Position numbers and translations under genes: made by a program. 10,837 bases of DNA, from contig CAZCBD010000085.1 in assembly GCA_964496755.1 (NCBI GenBank), forward strand, positions 1-10,837, read 5' to 3'. Positions 1-6,737 of the stretch are shown one piece after another (position 1 is the stretch's first letter; the number at the start of each line of letters is the position of its first letter). The stretch is from CAZCBD01 sp964496755. Lineage in GTDB: Bacteria > Bacteroidota > Ignavibacteria > Ignavibacteriales > Melioribacteraceae. The notes beneath the pieces were generated by a model that was not told where the DNA came from, searched no databases, and saw only the letters and a list, made by a program, of their open reading frames with translations.

Positions 1-1433
1 ATTTTAATATCGGTTTTAATATTAATTTAGAAAAAATCGGGAAATCAATTTTCGGGTCGGTATTGCAGAATCGAAAAATAAACAAACCGAAAAGAAGAAG
101 CCGGAGTAGAAAAAAGACTAAGGAAGATGAAAATAAAACGAATCAGGAGATACAGGATACATCAAAAATCGATACCGGTCCGTCAATCTTTACCACAGGT
201 TTGTCATATATAGCATCTTTTATTCAATATACCATATTCGGTTACAACAATATTAGAATACAATACAGCAACAAATATTCGGTTTCCGTAAGCGGACTCA
301 AATCAGATCAAACCGGATTTTATAATTTTTGGAGTTTCTTTGAAAGTCCGGAAAACGGTCCTTCTCGCAGTTTCATGTTAGGCTTATCAGGGTACGCCGG
401 TCAAAGAGCGATTGATGGAACATTTATAGACAAATATACAAAAAACAACACTTTGTCTATTTCAACTTCGAAACCTCTGTGGAAAGGAGCCAAATTAGAT
501 ATAAATTGGAAAGTGAATTGGGGTAAAAATATTTCGGAATCATTCAATACATCAAAAGATACAACTATTTATAATTCACCGAATATAACCACAAATTTAG
601 CTAAGTCCTTTTTCTCAACTCCACTTTTAGGCAACGGCCCTAAAAGTGTTTATGAATATTATAAATCTCATGGTGGTTTTGAAGACACAACCAAAACAAA
701 ATCTCTTTTACTTGCAGAAGCCTTTACAAATGGTTTGGAATCACTGCCTTTCTTATCAAAATTTTTACCAAAGGAACTTTTACTTTATCTTCCTAGGCCA
801 AACTGGAAATTTACTTGGTCGGGTTTACAAAATATTTCATTTTTAAAAAAATATGTTTCCAGTTTGACAATTACGCACGGTTTTTCATCTAATTTTTCTC
901 AGGGAATAAAAAATACTGATGGTTTCGATCAAATATCAAGTATGCGCGTATCTTCAGGATTCCAGCCTTTGTTGGGAATGAATTTCGGATTTAAATCATT
1001 ATTTGGCGGNNNNNNNNNNTTTTCAGGTTCATTTAAATACAATTTAAAAAACACTTATGATTTGAATATTACCGGAAATATTTCCGAAAATGCTTCAAAC
1101 GAAATCAGTTTCGATGTTAGTTTTTCTAAATCAGGTTTCGAATTACCTTTATTCGGGTTAAATTTGAAAAACGATATTGCTATTTCATTCAGTTATACTT
1201 CAAGCAAAAATTCCAAAAAAGTTTATTATTTTAAACCAACCGAAATGGAGGAAAAATCTTTGGATGGAACAGCCAGAACAGTGTTTGAACCAAGAGTTAA
1301 ATATCAAATGAGTTCTAAAGTTTCCACTTCGATTTTTTACAGAAGAACAGTAATAGAACCGGAAGGTGCTTCACAAATTCCGAAAACAGTAACTAATGAG
1401 TTTGGATTAGAAGTTCATCTTTCAATTAATTAG
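1..1433 (+). CDS. sprA: SprA, type IX secretion outer-membrane translocon, C-terminal part (5' end outside window)
   Basis: This is the C-terminal part of the giant SprA protein, the outer-membrane beta-barrel through which type IX secretion cargo leaves the periplasm. The reading frame is already open at base 3, so the TTG at 63 is an internal Leu codon, not a start; about 476 codons are visible and the rest lies upstream. An early basic linker (KRRSRSRKK) is followed by long runs of alternating hydrophobic/polar beta-strands. I recognise SprA from the block beginning LPRPNWKFTWSGLQ, continuing through the SLTITHGFSS segment, and from PLLGMNF and its following strands, all near the usual C-terminus. 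The product ends in a strand-like LEVHLSIN, as barrel proteins often do. A 10-N gap interrupts it, and the frame is kept across the gap. The stop lies 7 bp before porX, so the two are probably co-transcribed. Family assignment is from remembered motifs. Confidence 0.88.
   Translation, partial: FNIGFNINLEKIGKSIFGSVLQNRKINKPKRRSRSRKKTKEDENKTNQEIQDTSKIDTGPSIFTTGLSYIASFIQYTIFGYNNIRIQYSNKYSVSVSGLKSDQTGFYNFWSFFESPENGPSRSFMLGLSGYAGQRAIDGTFIDKYTKNNTLSISTSKPLWKGAKLDINWKVNWGKNISESFNTSKDTTIYNSPNITTNLAKSFFSTPLLGNGPKSVYEYYKSHGGFEDTTKTKSLLLAEAFTNGLESLPFLSKFLPKELLLYLPRPNWKFTWSGLQNISFLKKYVSSLTITHGFSSNFSQGIKNTDGFDQISSMRVSSGFQPLLGMNFGFKSLFGXXXXFSGSFKYNLKNTYDLNITGNISENASNEISFDVSFSKSGFELPLFGLNLKNDIAISFSYTSSKNSKKVYYFKPTEMEEKSLDGTARTVFEPRVKYQMSSKVSTSIFYRRTVIEPEGASQIPKTVTNEFGLEVHLSIN
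1010..1019. other. Assembly gap (10 N) inside sprA
   Basis: Ten undetermined bases follow GGCGG and precede a TTTTTCAGG stretch. The SprA frame continues across them. Comparison with the remembered SprA pattern (PLLGMNF, then FK, then a short turn and the next strand) suggests that few or no residues are missing, so the N run looks like a fixed placeholder. Confidence 0.98.
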
Positions 1434-1440
1434 GAATAAA

Positions 1441-3060
1441 ATGGATAAAAAAAATAAAATACTTTGGATTGATGATGAGATTGAACTTTTAAAGTCTCAC
1501 ATTCTATTTTTAACCGAAAAAAATTATGACGTAAGCACAGCCAACAATGGTGAAGATGCTTTGGAAAAAGTGAAATCGGAACATTACGATATAATTTTTT
1601 TAGATGAAATGATGCCCGGAATTGGCGGGTTGGAAACTTTGGCAAGAATTAAAGAAATTAATAAAAATATTCCCGTGGTAATGGTTACTAAAAGCGAAGA
1701 AGAAAGTTTGATGAATGAAGCAATTGGAAATAAAATTGATGATTATTTAATTAAACCTATTTTACCTTCTCAAATTTTATTGATTTGTAAAAAGTTTCTT
1801 GAAAGAAAAGAATTATCTACACAAGCAGTAGCTAAAGATTATATTTCTGATTTTAATGCCATTACTCAGAAACTTAATGAAAGGCTGGAGTATAAGGATT
1901 GGGTAGATATTTATCTGAAATTGGTGGGATGGGATCTGGAATTGGATGATCATCCGGATTCGGAACTTAGGCAAATGTTTACGGAACAATTTAGAAATTG
2001 CAATAGAGAGTTTTCTAAATTTGTTGAAAGGAAATATAAATATTGGGTAAATAATCCTAATGCTCCGGAAACCCCTGTGTTTTCTACTGATATTTTTAGC
2101 AATTACGTAAAACCAAATATTAATGGAAACGGTCCGGTTTTCTTTTTTGTAATTGATTGCTTACGTTATGACCAATGGTTAATAATGGAAANNNNNNNNN
2201 NAAGGTGTTGTCCATCAATATTAGAAAAACGAGGAATGGAAAAAAAATTACATGAAAATTTTAATATTAAATCGGATTTTTATTTTTCGATTTTGCCAAC
2301 AGCTACTGCATATGCAAGAAATGCGATCTTTAGCGGATTATTTCCATCCGAAATTGAAAAATATTTTCCGGAGTTTTGGAAAAACGGTGATGATGAAAAG
2401 GGTTTGAATAACTACGAAAAGGATTTACTTCAAAATCAAATCGACAGATTAAAAGTTAATTTAAAAAATGAAATGAAGTATTTAAAAATTATTGATCCCG
2501 AAGTAGGTAGAAGTTTTGAGCATAATGTTTTGTCGCATAAAAAAACAGCTTTATTAGCAGTTGTTGTAAACTTTTTAGATATGATAGCCCACGGAAGATC
2601 CGATTCTGATTTATTAAAAGAAATAGCTCCTAATGAGTCGGCATATCGCTCGCTAACCAATAGTTGGTTCTCTCATTCCTCACTTCTTAAAACATTTAAT
2701 AAAATTGCAACAATTAAAAATGCAAAAATTGTTTTAACAACCGACCACGGTTCAATACGAAGTATGCGCGGGGCAAAAGTTTTGGGCGATAAAGAAGCTT
2801 CAAATAATTTGAGATTTAAATACGGTAGGAATTTAAAAGTTGATCAGAAAAATGCTGTCTTTCTGAAAAATCCGATCGATTTTAAATTGCCGAATAAAGG
2901 AATAGGAATAAATTATATCTTTGCAAAGGAAGATTATTATTTTATTTATCCAAATGACTATCATAAATATTTGTCGCAATATAAAGATACTTTTTTGCAT
3001 GGTGGAATTTCAATGGAAGAAATGATTTTGCCGGTAATTACTTTGGAGAGTAAATCTTGA
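1441..3060 (+). CDS. porX: PorX-type response regulator with PglZ (alkaline phosphatase superfamily) domain
   Basis: PorX is the cytoplasmic response regulator of type IX secretion, activated by the PorY histidine kinase (not in this window). Residues 5-120 form a receiver domain: acidic pair D11/D12, phospho-acceptor D55 in FLDEMMPG, T83 and K105. A helical linker follows to about residue 225, then a PglZ domain of the alkaline phosphatase superfamily. Likely metal/catalytic residues are D239 (VIDCLRYDQW), T287 or T289 (SILPTATAY), D380 and H384 (FLDMIAH), D435-H436 (TTDHGS) and H520 (HGGIS). PorX of Porphyromonas is reported to be a zinc-dependent phosphodiesterase acting on oligonucleotides. 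The product here is 539 codons, about 17-20 longer than PorX proteins I recall. The excess equals a 51-bp segment containing an N-gap (2184-2234), which is probably not native. The ATG start gives the standard N-terminus. The gene lies between sprA and tsaE, and its stop overlaps the tsaE start. Confidence 0.92.
   Translation: MDKKNKILWIDDEIELLKSHILFLTEKNYDVSTANNGEDALEKVKSEHYDIIFLDEMMPGIGGLETLARIKEINKNIPVVMVTKSEEESLMNEAIGNKIDDYLIKPILPSQILLICKKFLERKELSTQAVAKDYISDFNAITQKLNERLEYKDWVDIYLKLVGWDLELDDHPDSELRQMFTEQFRNCNREFSKFVERKYKYWVNNPNAPETPVFSTDIFSNYVKPNINGNGPVFFFVIDCLRYDQWLIMEXXXXRCCPSILEKRGMEKKLHENFNIKSDFYFSILPTATAYARNAIFSGLFPSEIEKYFPEFWKNGDDEKGLNNYEKDLLQNQIDRLKVNLKNEMKYLKIIDPEVGRSFEHNVLSHKKTALLAVVVNFLDMIAHGRSDSDLLKEIAPNESAYRSLTNSWFSHSSLLKTFNKIATIKNAKIVLTTDHGSIRSMRGAKVLGDKEASNNLRFKYGRNLKVDQKNAVFLKNPIDFKLPNKGIGINYIFAKEDYYFIYPNDYHKYLSQYKDTFLHGGISMEEMILPVITLESKS
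2184..2242 (+). repeat. 8-bp direct repeat AATGGAAA flanking the gap and a 33-bp foreign-looking stretch
   Basis: AATGGAAA occurs at 2184-2191, directly left of the Ns, and again at 2235-2242. The copies are 51 bp apart, exactly 17 codons. Dropping one copy with everything between joins LIME to KKLHENF and gives DQWLIMEKKLHENFNI, which matches the spacing of PorX homologues at this point. The pattern would suit either an assembly join made in the wrong register or the target-site duplication of an insertion element whose body was lost in the gap; the sequence alone cannot decide. Confidence 0.7.
2192..2201. other. Assembly gap (10 N) inside porX
   Basis: Ten undetermined bases follow the codons for DQWLIME in the PglZ domain. 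The sequence to the right is in frame but begins with about 11 residues (RCCPSILEKRG) that do not fit the family. The true sequence can recover its expected pattern without this stretch. Confidence 0.98.
3045..3048 (+). promoter_or_regulatory. Ribosome binding site deciding the TTG start of tsaE
   Basis: GGAG lies inside the 3' end of porX, 8 bases before a TTG that overlaps the porX stop (TTGA). The next in-frame ATG is 42 bases further on and would remove the first N-terminal strand, so the TTG start is preferred. This implies translational coupling of tsaE to porX. Confidence 0.6.
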
Positions 3061-3482
3061 AAGAATTGTTGAATAAAATAGTAAAATCGGAAATTGAAAT
3101 GAAAGAATTTGCAATTGAATTTTTTAATAAAATTGAAAAGGGATCGCTGGTTTGTTTGAATGGTAACCTTGGAGTAGGGAAAACTTTTTTTGTTAAAGCA
3201 ATTTGTGAATATTTAAATATTGACAATTCATCAAGTCCAACATTTTCAATTGTAAATGAATACTCAGGTAAAGAAAAAATTTATCATTTTGATTTTTATC
3301 GTTTGAAAAATAGCGAGGAGCTCTTTGATATTGGTTTTAACGAATATTTATCGGATGAAGATGCATATAAATTTGTTGAATGGGCTGAATTAATTCCCGA
3401 GGTATTACCAAAACATTATTACGAAGTTAAAATTGATACTTTAACTTCGGGTGAAAGAGAGATCTTTGTATTTAAAAAATAA
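3057..3482 (+). CDS. tsaE: tRNA threonylcarbamoyladenosine biosynthesis ATPase TsaE
   Basis: TsaE is the small P-loop ATPase that cycles the TsaB-TsaD complex during t6A37 formation on ANN-decoding tRNAs in the cytoplasm. At 141 residues it has the usual length. The Walker A is GNLGVGKT (residues 36-43), followed by the switch-like SSPTFSIVNEY (59-69), the family signature HFDFYRL (77-83) and VEWAE (107-111). The start is TTG, with a GGAG ribosome binding site at proper spacing, and it overlaps the porX stop codon by three bases. The partner gene tsaB follows 30 bp later. As I remember, porX and tsaE are neighbours in many Bacteroidota genomes, so this order is probably inherited and not a sign of a link between secretion and tRNA modification. 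Confidence 0.95.
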   Translation: MKELLNKIVKSEIEMKEFAIEFFNKIEKGSLVCLNGNLGVGKTFFVKAICEYLNIDNSSSPTFSIVNEYSGKEKIYHFDFYRLKNSEELFDIGFNEYLSDEDAYKFVEWAELIPEVLPKHYYEVKIDTLTSGEREIFVFKK

Positions 3483-3512
3483 GTGATATTAAAATAAATT
3501 AGTGAAAACCAA

Positions 3513-4142
3513 ATGAACTATCCGATTTTAGCCATAGAAACTTCAGGCCCCATTTGTTCGGTTGCAGTATTAAAAGAGAATGGAAAATATTCTGAAACTA
3601 CAATAAACGAGAAAAATATTCACTCTGAAAAACTTTTAAGTTTAATAGATTTAACATTAAATAATTTAACATTAAAAATATCTGATGTTAAAATATTGGC
3701 CGTTTCAATTGGGCCCGGCTCCTTTACCGGATTAAGAATAGGATTAGCAACAGCCAAAGGGATTGCAATTGCAGGCAACAAAGGAATAATTCCCGTTCCT
3801 ACTTTCGATGCTTTGGCTTTTCAAATAGGGAATAATCTTCCTAGCGAACAATATTTTTCTATAGTCACAAAAGTAAACTCGGACGAATTTTATTTGGGGA
3901 AATATAAAAAACAAGATTTTGTGGTTAGAAAATTAAAAGATGTTTTTATAATAGATAAAGATGAAATTGATAGCTTTATTACAAAAGATGAATTACTCTT
4001 TGATTCCAAAATAATTTCTGCGCCAAATAGTTTATTTGTTGCAAAATGGGCTGAAAAATATGGAGAAAATTTAATAGATTACAATTACGATTTTTTAGAA
4101 CCAAACTATTTAAAAAACTTTGTTATTAAGGTGAAGAAATGA
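3513..4142 (+). CDS. tsaB: tRNA threonylcarbamoyladenosine biosynthesis protein TsaB
   Basis: TsaB is an ASKHA-fold, catalytically inactive paralogue of TsaD. It forms the TsaB-TsaD heterodimer that transfers threonylcarbamoyl to A37 of tRNA. Recognisable elements are the N-terminal LAIETSG (6-12), the HSE motif at 37-39, and the highly conserved GPGSFTGLRIGLATAKG (67-83), followed by PVPTFDALA. At 209 residues it is slightly shorter than many homologues; the C-terminal region is the variable part. The ATG start is the first possible one and gives the normal N-terminus. Its last four bases overlap the next gene (ATGA), a sign of coupled translation. tsaD and tsaC are not in the window. Confidence 0.93.
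   Translation: MNYPILAIETSGPICSVAVLKENGKYSETTINEKNIHSEKLLSLIDLTLNNLTLKISDVKILAVSIGPGSFTGLRIGLATAKGIAIAGNKGIIPVPTFDALAFQIGNNLPSEQYFSIVTKVNSDEFYLGKYKKQDFVVRKLKDVFIIDKDEIDSFITKDELLFDSKIISAPNSLFVAKWAEKYGENLIDYNYDFLEPNYLKNFVIKVKK
3649..3676 (+). repeat. 13-bp direct repeat within tsaB
   Basis: ATTTAACATTAAA occurs at 3649-3661 and 3664-3676, with a 15-bp period (five codons). It encodes the near-tandem LTLN/NLTLK in a predicted helix, where insertion or loss of one unit would keep the frame. It probably arose by slippage in AT-rich DNA. Confidence 0.7.
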
Positions 4143-4867
4143 AAACATTAGGGCTTATATTTTCATTGTTTTTTTCGGTTGCATTATTTGCACAACCGCA
4201 TATTAAAATTGAAGAAATGAAGTATGATTTCGGCAATATTAAAGAAGGTAAATTGGTAACTCATGAATTTAAAGTTAAAAACATTGGTACCGAAAATTTG
4301 AAATTAATTAAAATTAATACTTCGTGTGGTTGTACGGCGGTATTAACAAAAAAAACTAATATTGCTCCGAAAGATTCTACTTATTTTCGTATTGAATTCA
4401 ATACATACAGAAGAATAGGACCACAAAAAAAACATATTTATGTTTTTTCTAACGATCCTAAAAACAAACAGGTGCGAGTTACTTTTACTGCTAATATCAT
4501 AAAAAAAACAGAAGCGGAAAGATTAAAGGAAAATGTTCCTTTAATTAAACTGGAAACAGATTTTGTTGATTTTGGCGATGTTGAAAGAGGAAAAATTTTA
4601 CATCGGGAAATTGGAGTTAAAAACATTGGAAAAAAAACTTTAATGATCCAGTATCTTCGTTCATCCTGTTCTTGTTTGTCTGCCTATGAATCCACTAAAT
4701 ATATTAAACCGGGCGAAACCGGAAAAATTATCATTGATTATGATACAACCGATAGATTGGGGAAAATGAGTAGAACCATAACTATCATTTCTAATGATCC
4801 TTACAATACATATCGTGCCATTGTGTTTAATATAAATATAGTTGAAAAAGCCGAAAAGGATAAATAA
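4139..4867 (+). CDS. Secreted protein with two DUF1573 (Hydin/ASH-like Ig) repeats
   Basis: An N-terminal signal peptide with a hydrophobic core (LGLIFSLFFSVALFA) ends near residue 18-19, so the product is exported. No lipobox Cys is present. Two homologous beta-sandwich repeats follow, about residues 21-120 and 133-235. Each has a conserved pattern: YDFGNIKEG / VDFGDVERG, then VKNIG, then a Cys pair, then a proline turn (IAPKDST / IKPGETG), and finally SNDP near the end. The Cys pairs are C63-G-C65 in repeat 1 and C177-S-C179 in repeat 2; CGC is typical of DUF1573. Proteins of this family are common in Bacteroidota and relatives, and their function is not established. The start overlaps the tsaB stop and the stop abuts the panC start, so it is co-transcribed with genes of no obvious relation. 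Confidence 0.85.
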   Translation: MKTLGLIFSLFFSVALFAQPHIKIEEMKYDFGNIKEGKLVTHEFKVKNIGTENLKLIKINTSCGCTAVLTKKTNIAPKDSTYFRIEFNTYRRIGPQKKHIYVFSNDPKNKQVRVTFTANIIKKTEAERLKENVPLIKLETDFVDFGDVERGKILHREIGVKNIGKKTLMIQYLRSSCSCLSAYESTKYIKPGETGKIIIDYDTTDRLGKMSRTITIISNDPYNTYRAIVFNINIVEKAEKDK

Positions 4868-5722
4868 ATGACAGCAATAATTGAAACCGTAAAAAAAATG
4901 CAAGCATATTCAAGCTCCAGAATTGCCGAAGGAAAAATTATCGGTTTTGTTCCCACGATGGGTTTTTTGCATGAAGGGCATTTATCTTTAATTCGCGAAG
5001 CAAAAAAACATGCTGATATTGTTGTAGTTTCCATTTTTGTTAATCCCACTCAATTTGCACAAAATGAGGATTTGGATAAATATCCCAGAAATTTCGAAAA
5101 AGATTTTAGCTTATTAGAAAAAGAAAATGTTGATGTATTATTTTTTCCCGAGAAAGAGGAAATATATGGGGATAATTTTCAAACGTATGTGAATGTTGAA
5201 AGTATCTCACAAAAACTAGAGGGCGAAAGCAGACCTTCTCATTTTAGGGGGGTTACTACAATTGTATCAATTTTATTTAATGCCGTTAAACCGAATGTTG
5301 TTGTTTTCGGACAAAAAGATGCACAGCAGGCCGCAATTATAAAAAGAATGGTTAATGATTTAAAGTTTGATATTAAAATAATTATAGCTCCAATAATTCG
5401 CGAAGCAGATGGATTGGCTATGAGTTCACGAAACGTTTATTTGTCTGATAAAGAACGAAAAGAGTCGTTAATATTAAATGAAACTATTTTAAGCTTGAAG
5501 GAATTAGCATTAAGCGGAGAATACAAAACTGAAAATTTAATATCTGCCGGTGTAAGAAAAATAAGTAATGTTGATTCGGCCGAATTAGATTATATTAAGA
5601 TTGTTGATTCAAAAAGTTTTGAAATTGTTTCAAATCTGAAAAAGGGAAATGAATACTTTATTTTAATTGCTTGCAAAGTAGGTTCAACAAGATTAATTGA
5701 TAATATTTTATTTAAGCTTTAA
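4868..5722 (+). CDS. panC: Pantothenate synthetase (pantoate-beta-alanine ligase)
   Basis: PanC condenses pantoate and beta-alanine with ATP, through a pantoyl-adenylate, to give pantothenate, the precursor of coenzyme A. The 284 residues match the family's normal length. Visible motifs: FVPTMGFLHEGH (27-38, holding the HxGH nucleotide-binding signature H35/H38), FVNPTQF (57-63) for pantoate binding, RPSHFRGV (122-129), FGQKDAQQ (147-154) and READGLAMSSRN (178-189), the KMSKS-like loop. All key residues seem intact. The start ATG directly abuts the preceding TAA, and AAGGA lies seven bases upstream, so it is read as part of the same transcript. No other pantothenate gene (panB, panD) is in the window. 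Confidence 0.97.
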   Translation: MTAIIETVKKMQAYSSSRIAEGKIIGFVPTMGFLHEGHLSLIREAKKHADIVVVSIFVNPTQFAQNEDLDKYPRNFEKDFSLLEKENVDVLFFPEKEEIYGDNFQTYVNVESISQKLEGESRPSHFRGVTTIVSILFNAVKPNVVVFGQKDAQQAAIIKRMVNDLKFDIKIIIAPIIREADGLAMSSRNVYLSDKERKESLILNETILSLKELALSGEYKTENLISAGVRKISNVDSAELDYIKIVDSKSFEIVSNLKKGNEYFILIACKVGSTRLIDNILFKL

Positions 5723-5750
5723 TTAATTTAATCAATGATATATTTTTCTT

Positions 5751-5781
5751 ATATTATCTGAAACGTTATATCATCTGAAAC
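5751..5781 (+). repeat. Pair of 14-bp direct repeats upstream of the SPOR-domain gene
   Basis: The 79-bp spacer between panC and the next gene holds ATATTATCTGAAAC (5751-5764) and ATATCATCTGAAAC (5768-5781), with one mismatch and a 17-bp period. The spacer is the only real gap in the plus-strand run, so a promoter probably sits here; the repeat could be a two-site operator. I see no clear hairpin terminator for panC. Confidence 0.4.
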
Positions 5782-5801
5782 TCAAATTTGGATAAAAGAA
5801 A

Positions 5802-6737
5802 ATGAAAAAGTTATTTATACTTACATTTATTTTGCTAATTAGTATGTTTTCTCTTTTTGCACAAGCAAACAAAAAGTGGAAAGTAATTGATGAAAATAGT
5901 GAAAGCATATTTTATTTGGACACTAAAAACGTAAGAGAATTGGATAACAAAATTTCTGTTTGGAGTTTATTGGTTTACAAAAAAAGCACTAAAACAGATG
6001 ATTTGGGACATAGAATCGGGAAAGTGAAGACTCAATATTTGTTTAATAAAACATCTAAAAAATATGCTGTGGTTGGTAGTTTGGTTTATGATGAAATTGG
6101 CAGAATGATTAAAAATGAATCGCAAACAACTCTTGCAGTTGCAACTGATAAATTTGAATTTGATATTTCTGACGATAAAAACGTCGAGTTACTTTTTAAT
6201 AAAGCGGTTTCTTTTTTAGAAAACGGTGATACAGAGTTTATTAAAAAGGAAAAGGCAACTACAGAAAACATAGAATCGGAAAATTTATCGAAAGAGGACA
6301 ACGATTATGTGTTTGATGCTACCGAAGAAACAAGCGATAACAAGAAAAATAATTCTGAGCAAAATGATAAAACAAATATTTCTACTGCTACAAATAAAAA
6401 TGTAATTGTTTTTAAAGGTACTAAAAAGAAAATAGTAGAAGCTGCTGAACCTGTTAAAGAAATACAAGTAGAAAAAAGAGTTGTTCATGAATATAATGTT
6501 AAACACGAAAAAATCATTAAAGGTGTAATATTTTCGGACGGCAATTTATTTGTAGTTCAAAAGGCATCATTCAAAAAAGAATTAATGGCCAGAGCATTTG
6601 CAAATAGACTTAAAGAAAAAGGAGAGAAAGCTTTTGTTGTAAAAGCTAATATTCCCGGAAAAGGAACCTGGTACCGTGTTAGAGTAGGGTATTTTAATTC
6701 GTTGCAAGAAGCAGAAAGATATTCAAGAAAGCACTAA
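5802..6737 (+). CDS. Exported protein with Adhesin_E-like N-terminal domain and C-terminal SPOR domain
   Basis: A clear signal peptide (hydrophobic core about residues 4-20, ending SLFAQA) sends the protein across the inner membrane. Residues 26-140 resemble the surface-adhesin protein E-type domain: an initial WKVI, then FYLDTKNV, then VWSLLVYKK, then SLVYDEIGRM, with no cysteines. Residues about 141-230 form a low-complexity linker rich in Glu, Asp, Lys, Asn and Thr. Residues 247-309 form a SPOR domain (LFVVQKASFKKELMARAFAN, then GTWYRVRVGYF), a fold that in other bacteria binds denuded peptidoglycan glycans. The protein stops a few residues after the final SPOR helix begins, so that helix is short. 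Role inferred: envelope protein tethered to the cell wall. Its stop codon overlaps the convergent gatA stop. Confidence 0.75.
   Translation: MKKLFILTFILLISMFSLFAQANKKWKVIDENSESIFYLDTKNVRELDNKISVWSLLVYKKSTKTDDLGHRIGKVKTQYLFNKTSKKYAVVGSLVYDEIGRMIKNESQTTLAVATDKFEFDISDDKNVELLFNKAVSFLENGDTEFIKKEKATTENIESENLSKEDNDYVFDATEETSDNKKNNSEQNDKTNISTATNKNVIVFKGTKKKIVEAAEPVKEIQVEKRVVHEYNVKHEKIIKGVIFSDGNLFVVQKASFKKELMARAFANRLKEKGEKAFVVKANIPGKGTWYRVRVGYFNSLQEAERYSRKH

Noticed and set aside
63..65. TTG at 63 as the start of a stand-alone protein
   Set aside because: The frame is open from base 3 without a stop, and the sequence fits the interior of SprA, so the gene starts before the window.
2130..3057. PglZ domain as a sign of a BREX phage-defence system
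   Set aside because: The domain is fused to an N-terminal receiver domain and the whole length and motif order fit PorX. No other BREX gene (brxL, brxC, pglX) is nearby.
4661..5049. Minus-strand open frames over the DUF1573 gene and panC
   Set aside because: They lie opposite well-supported genes, have compositions typical of antisense frames, and match no known family.
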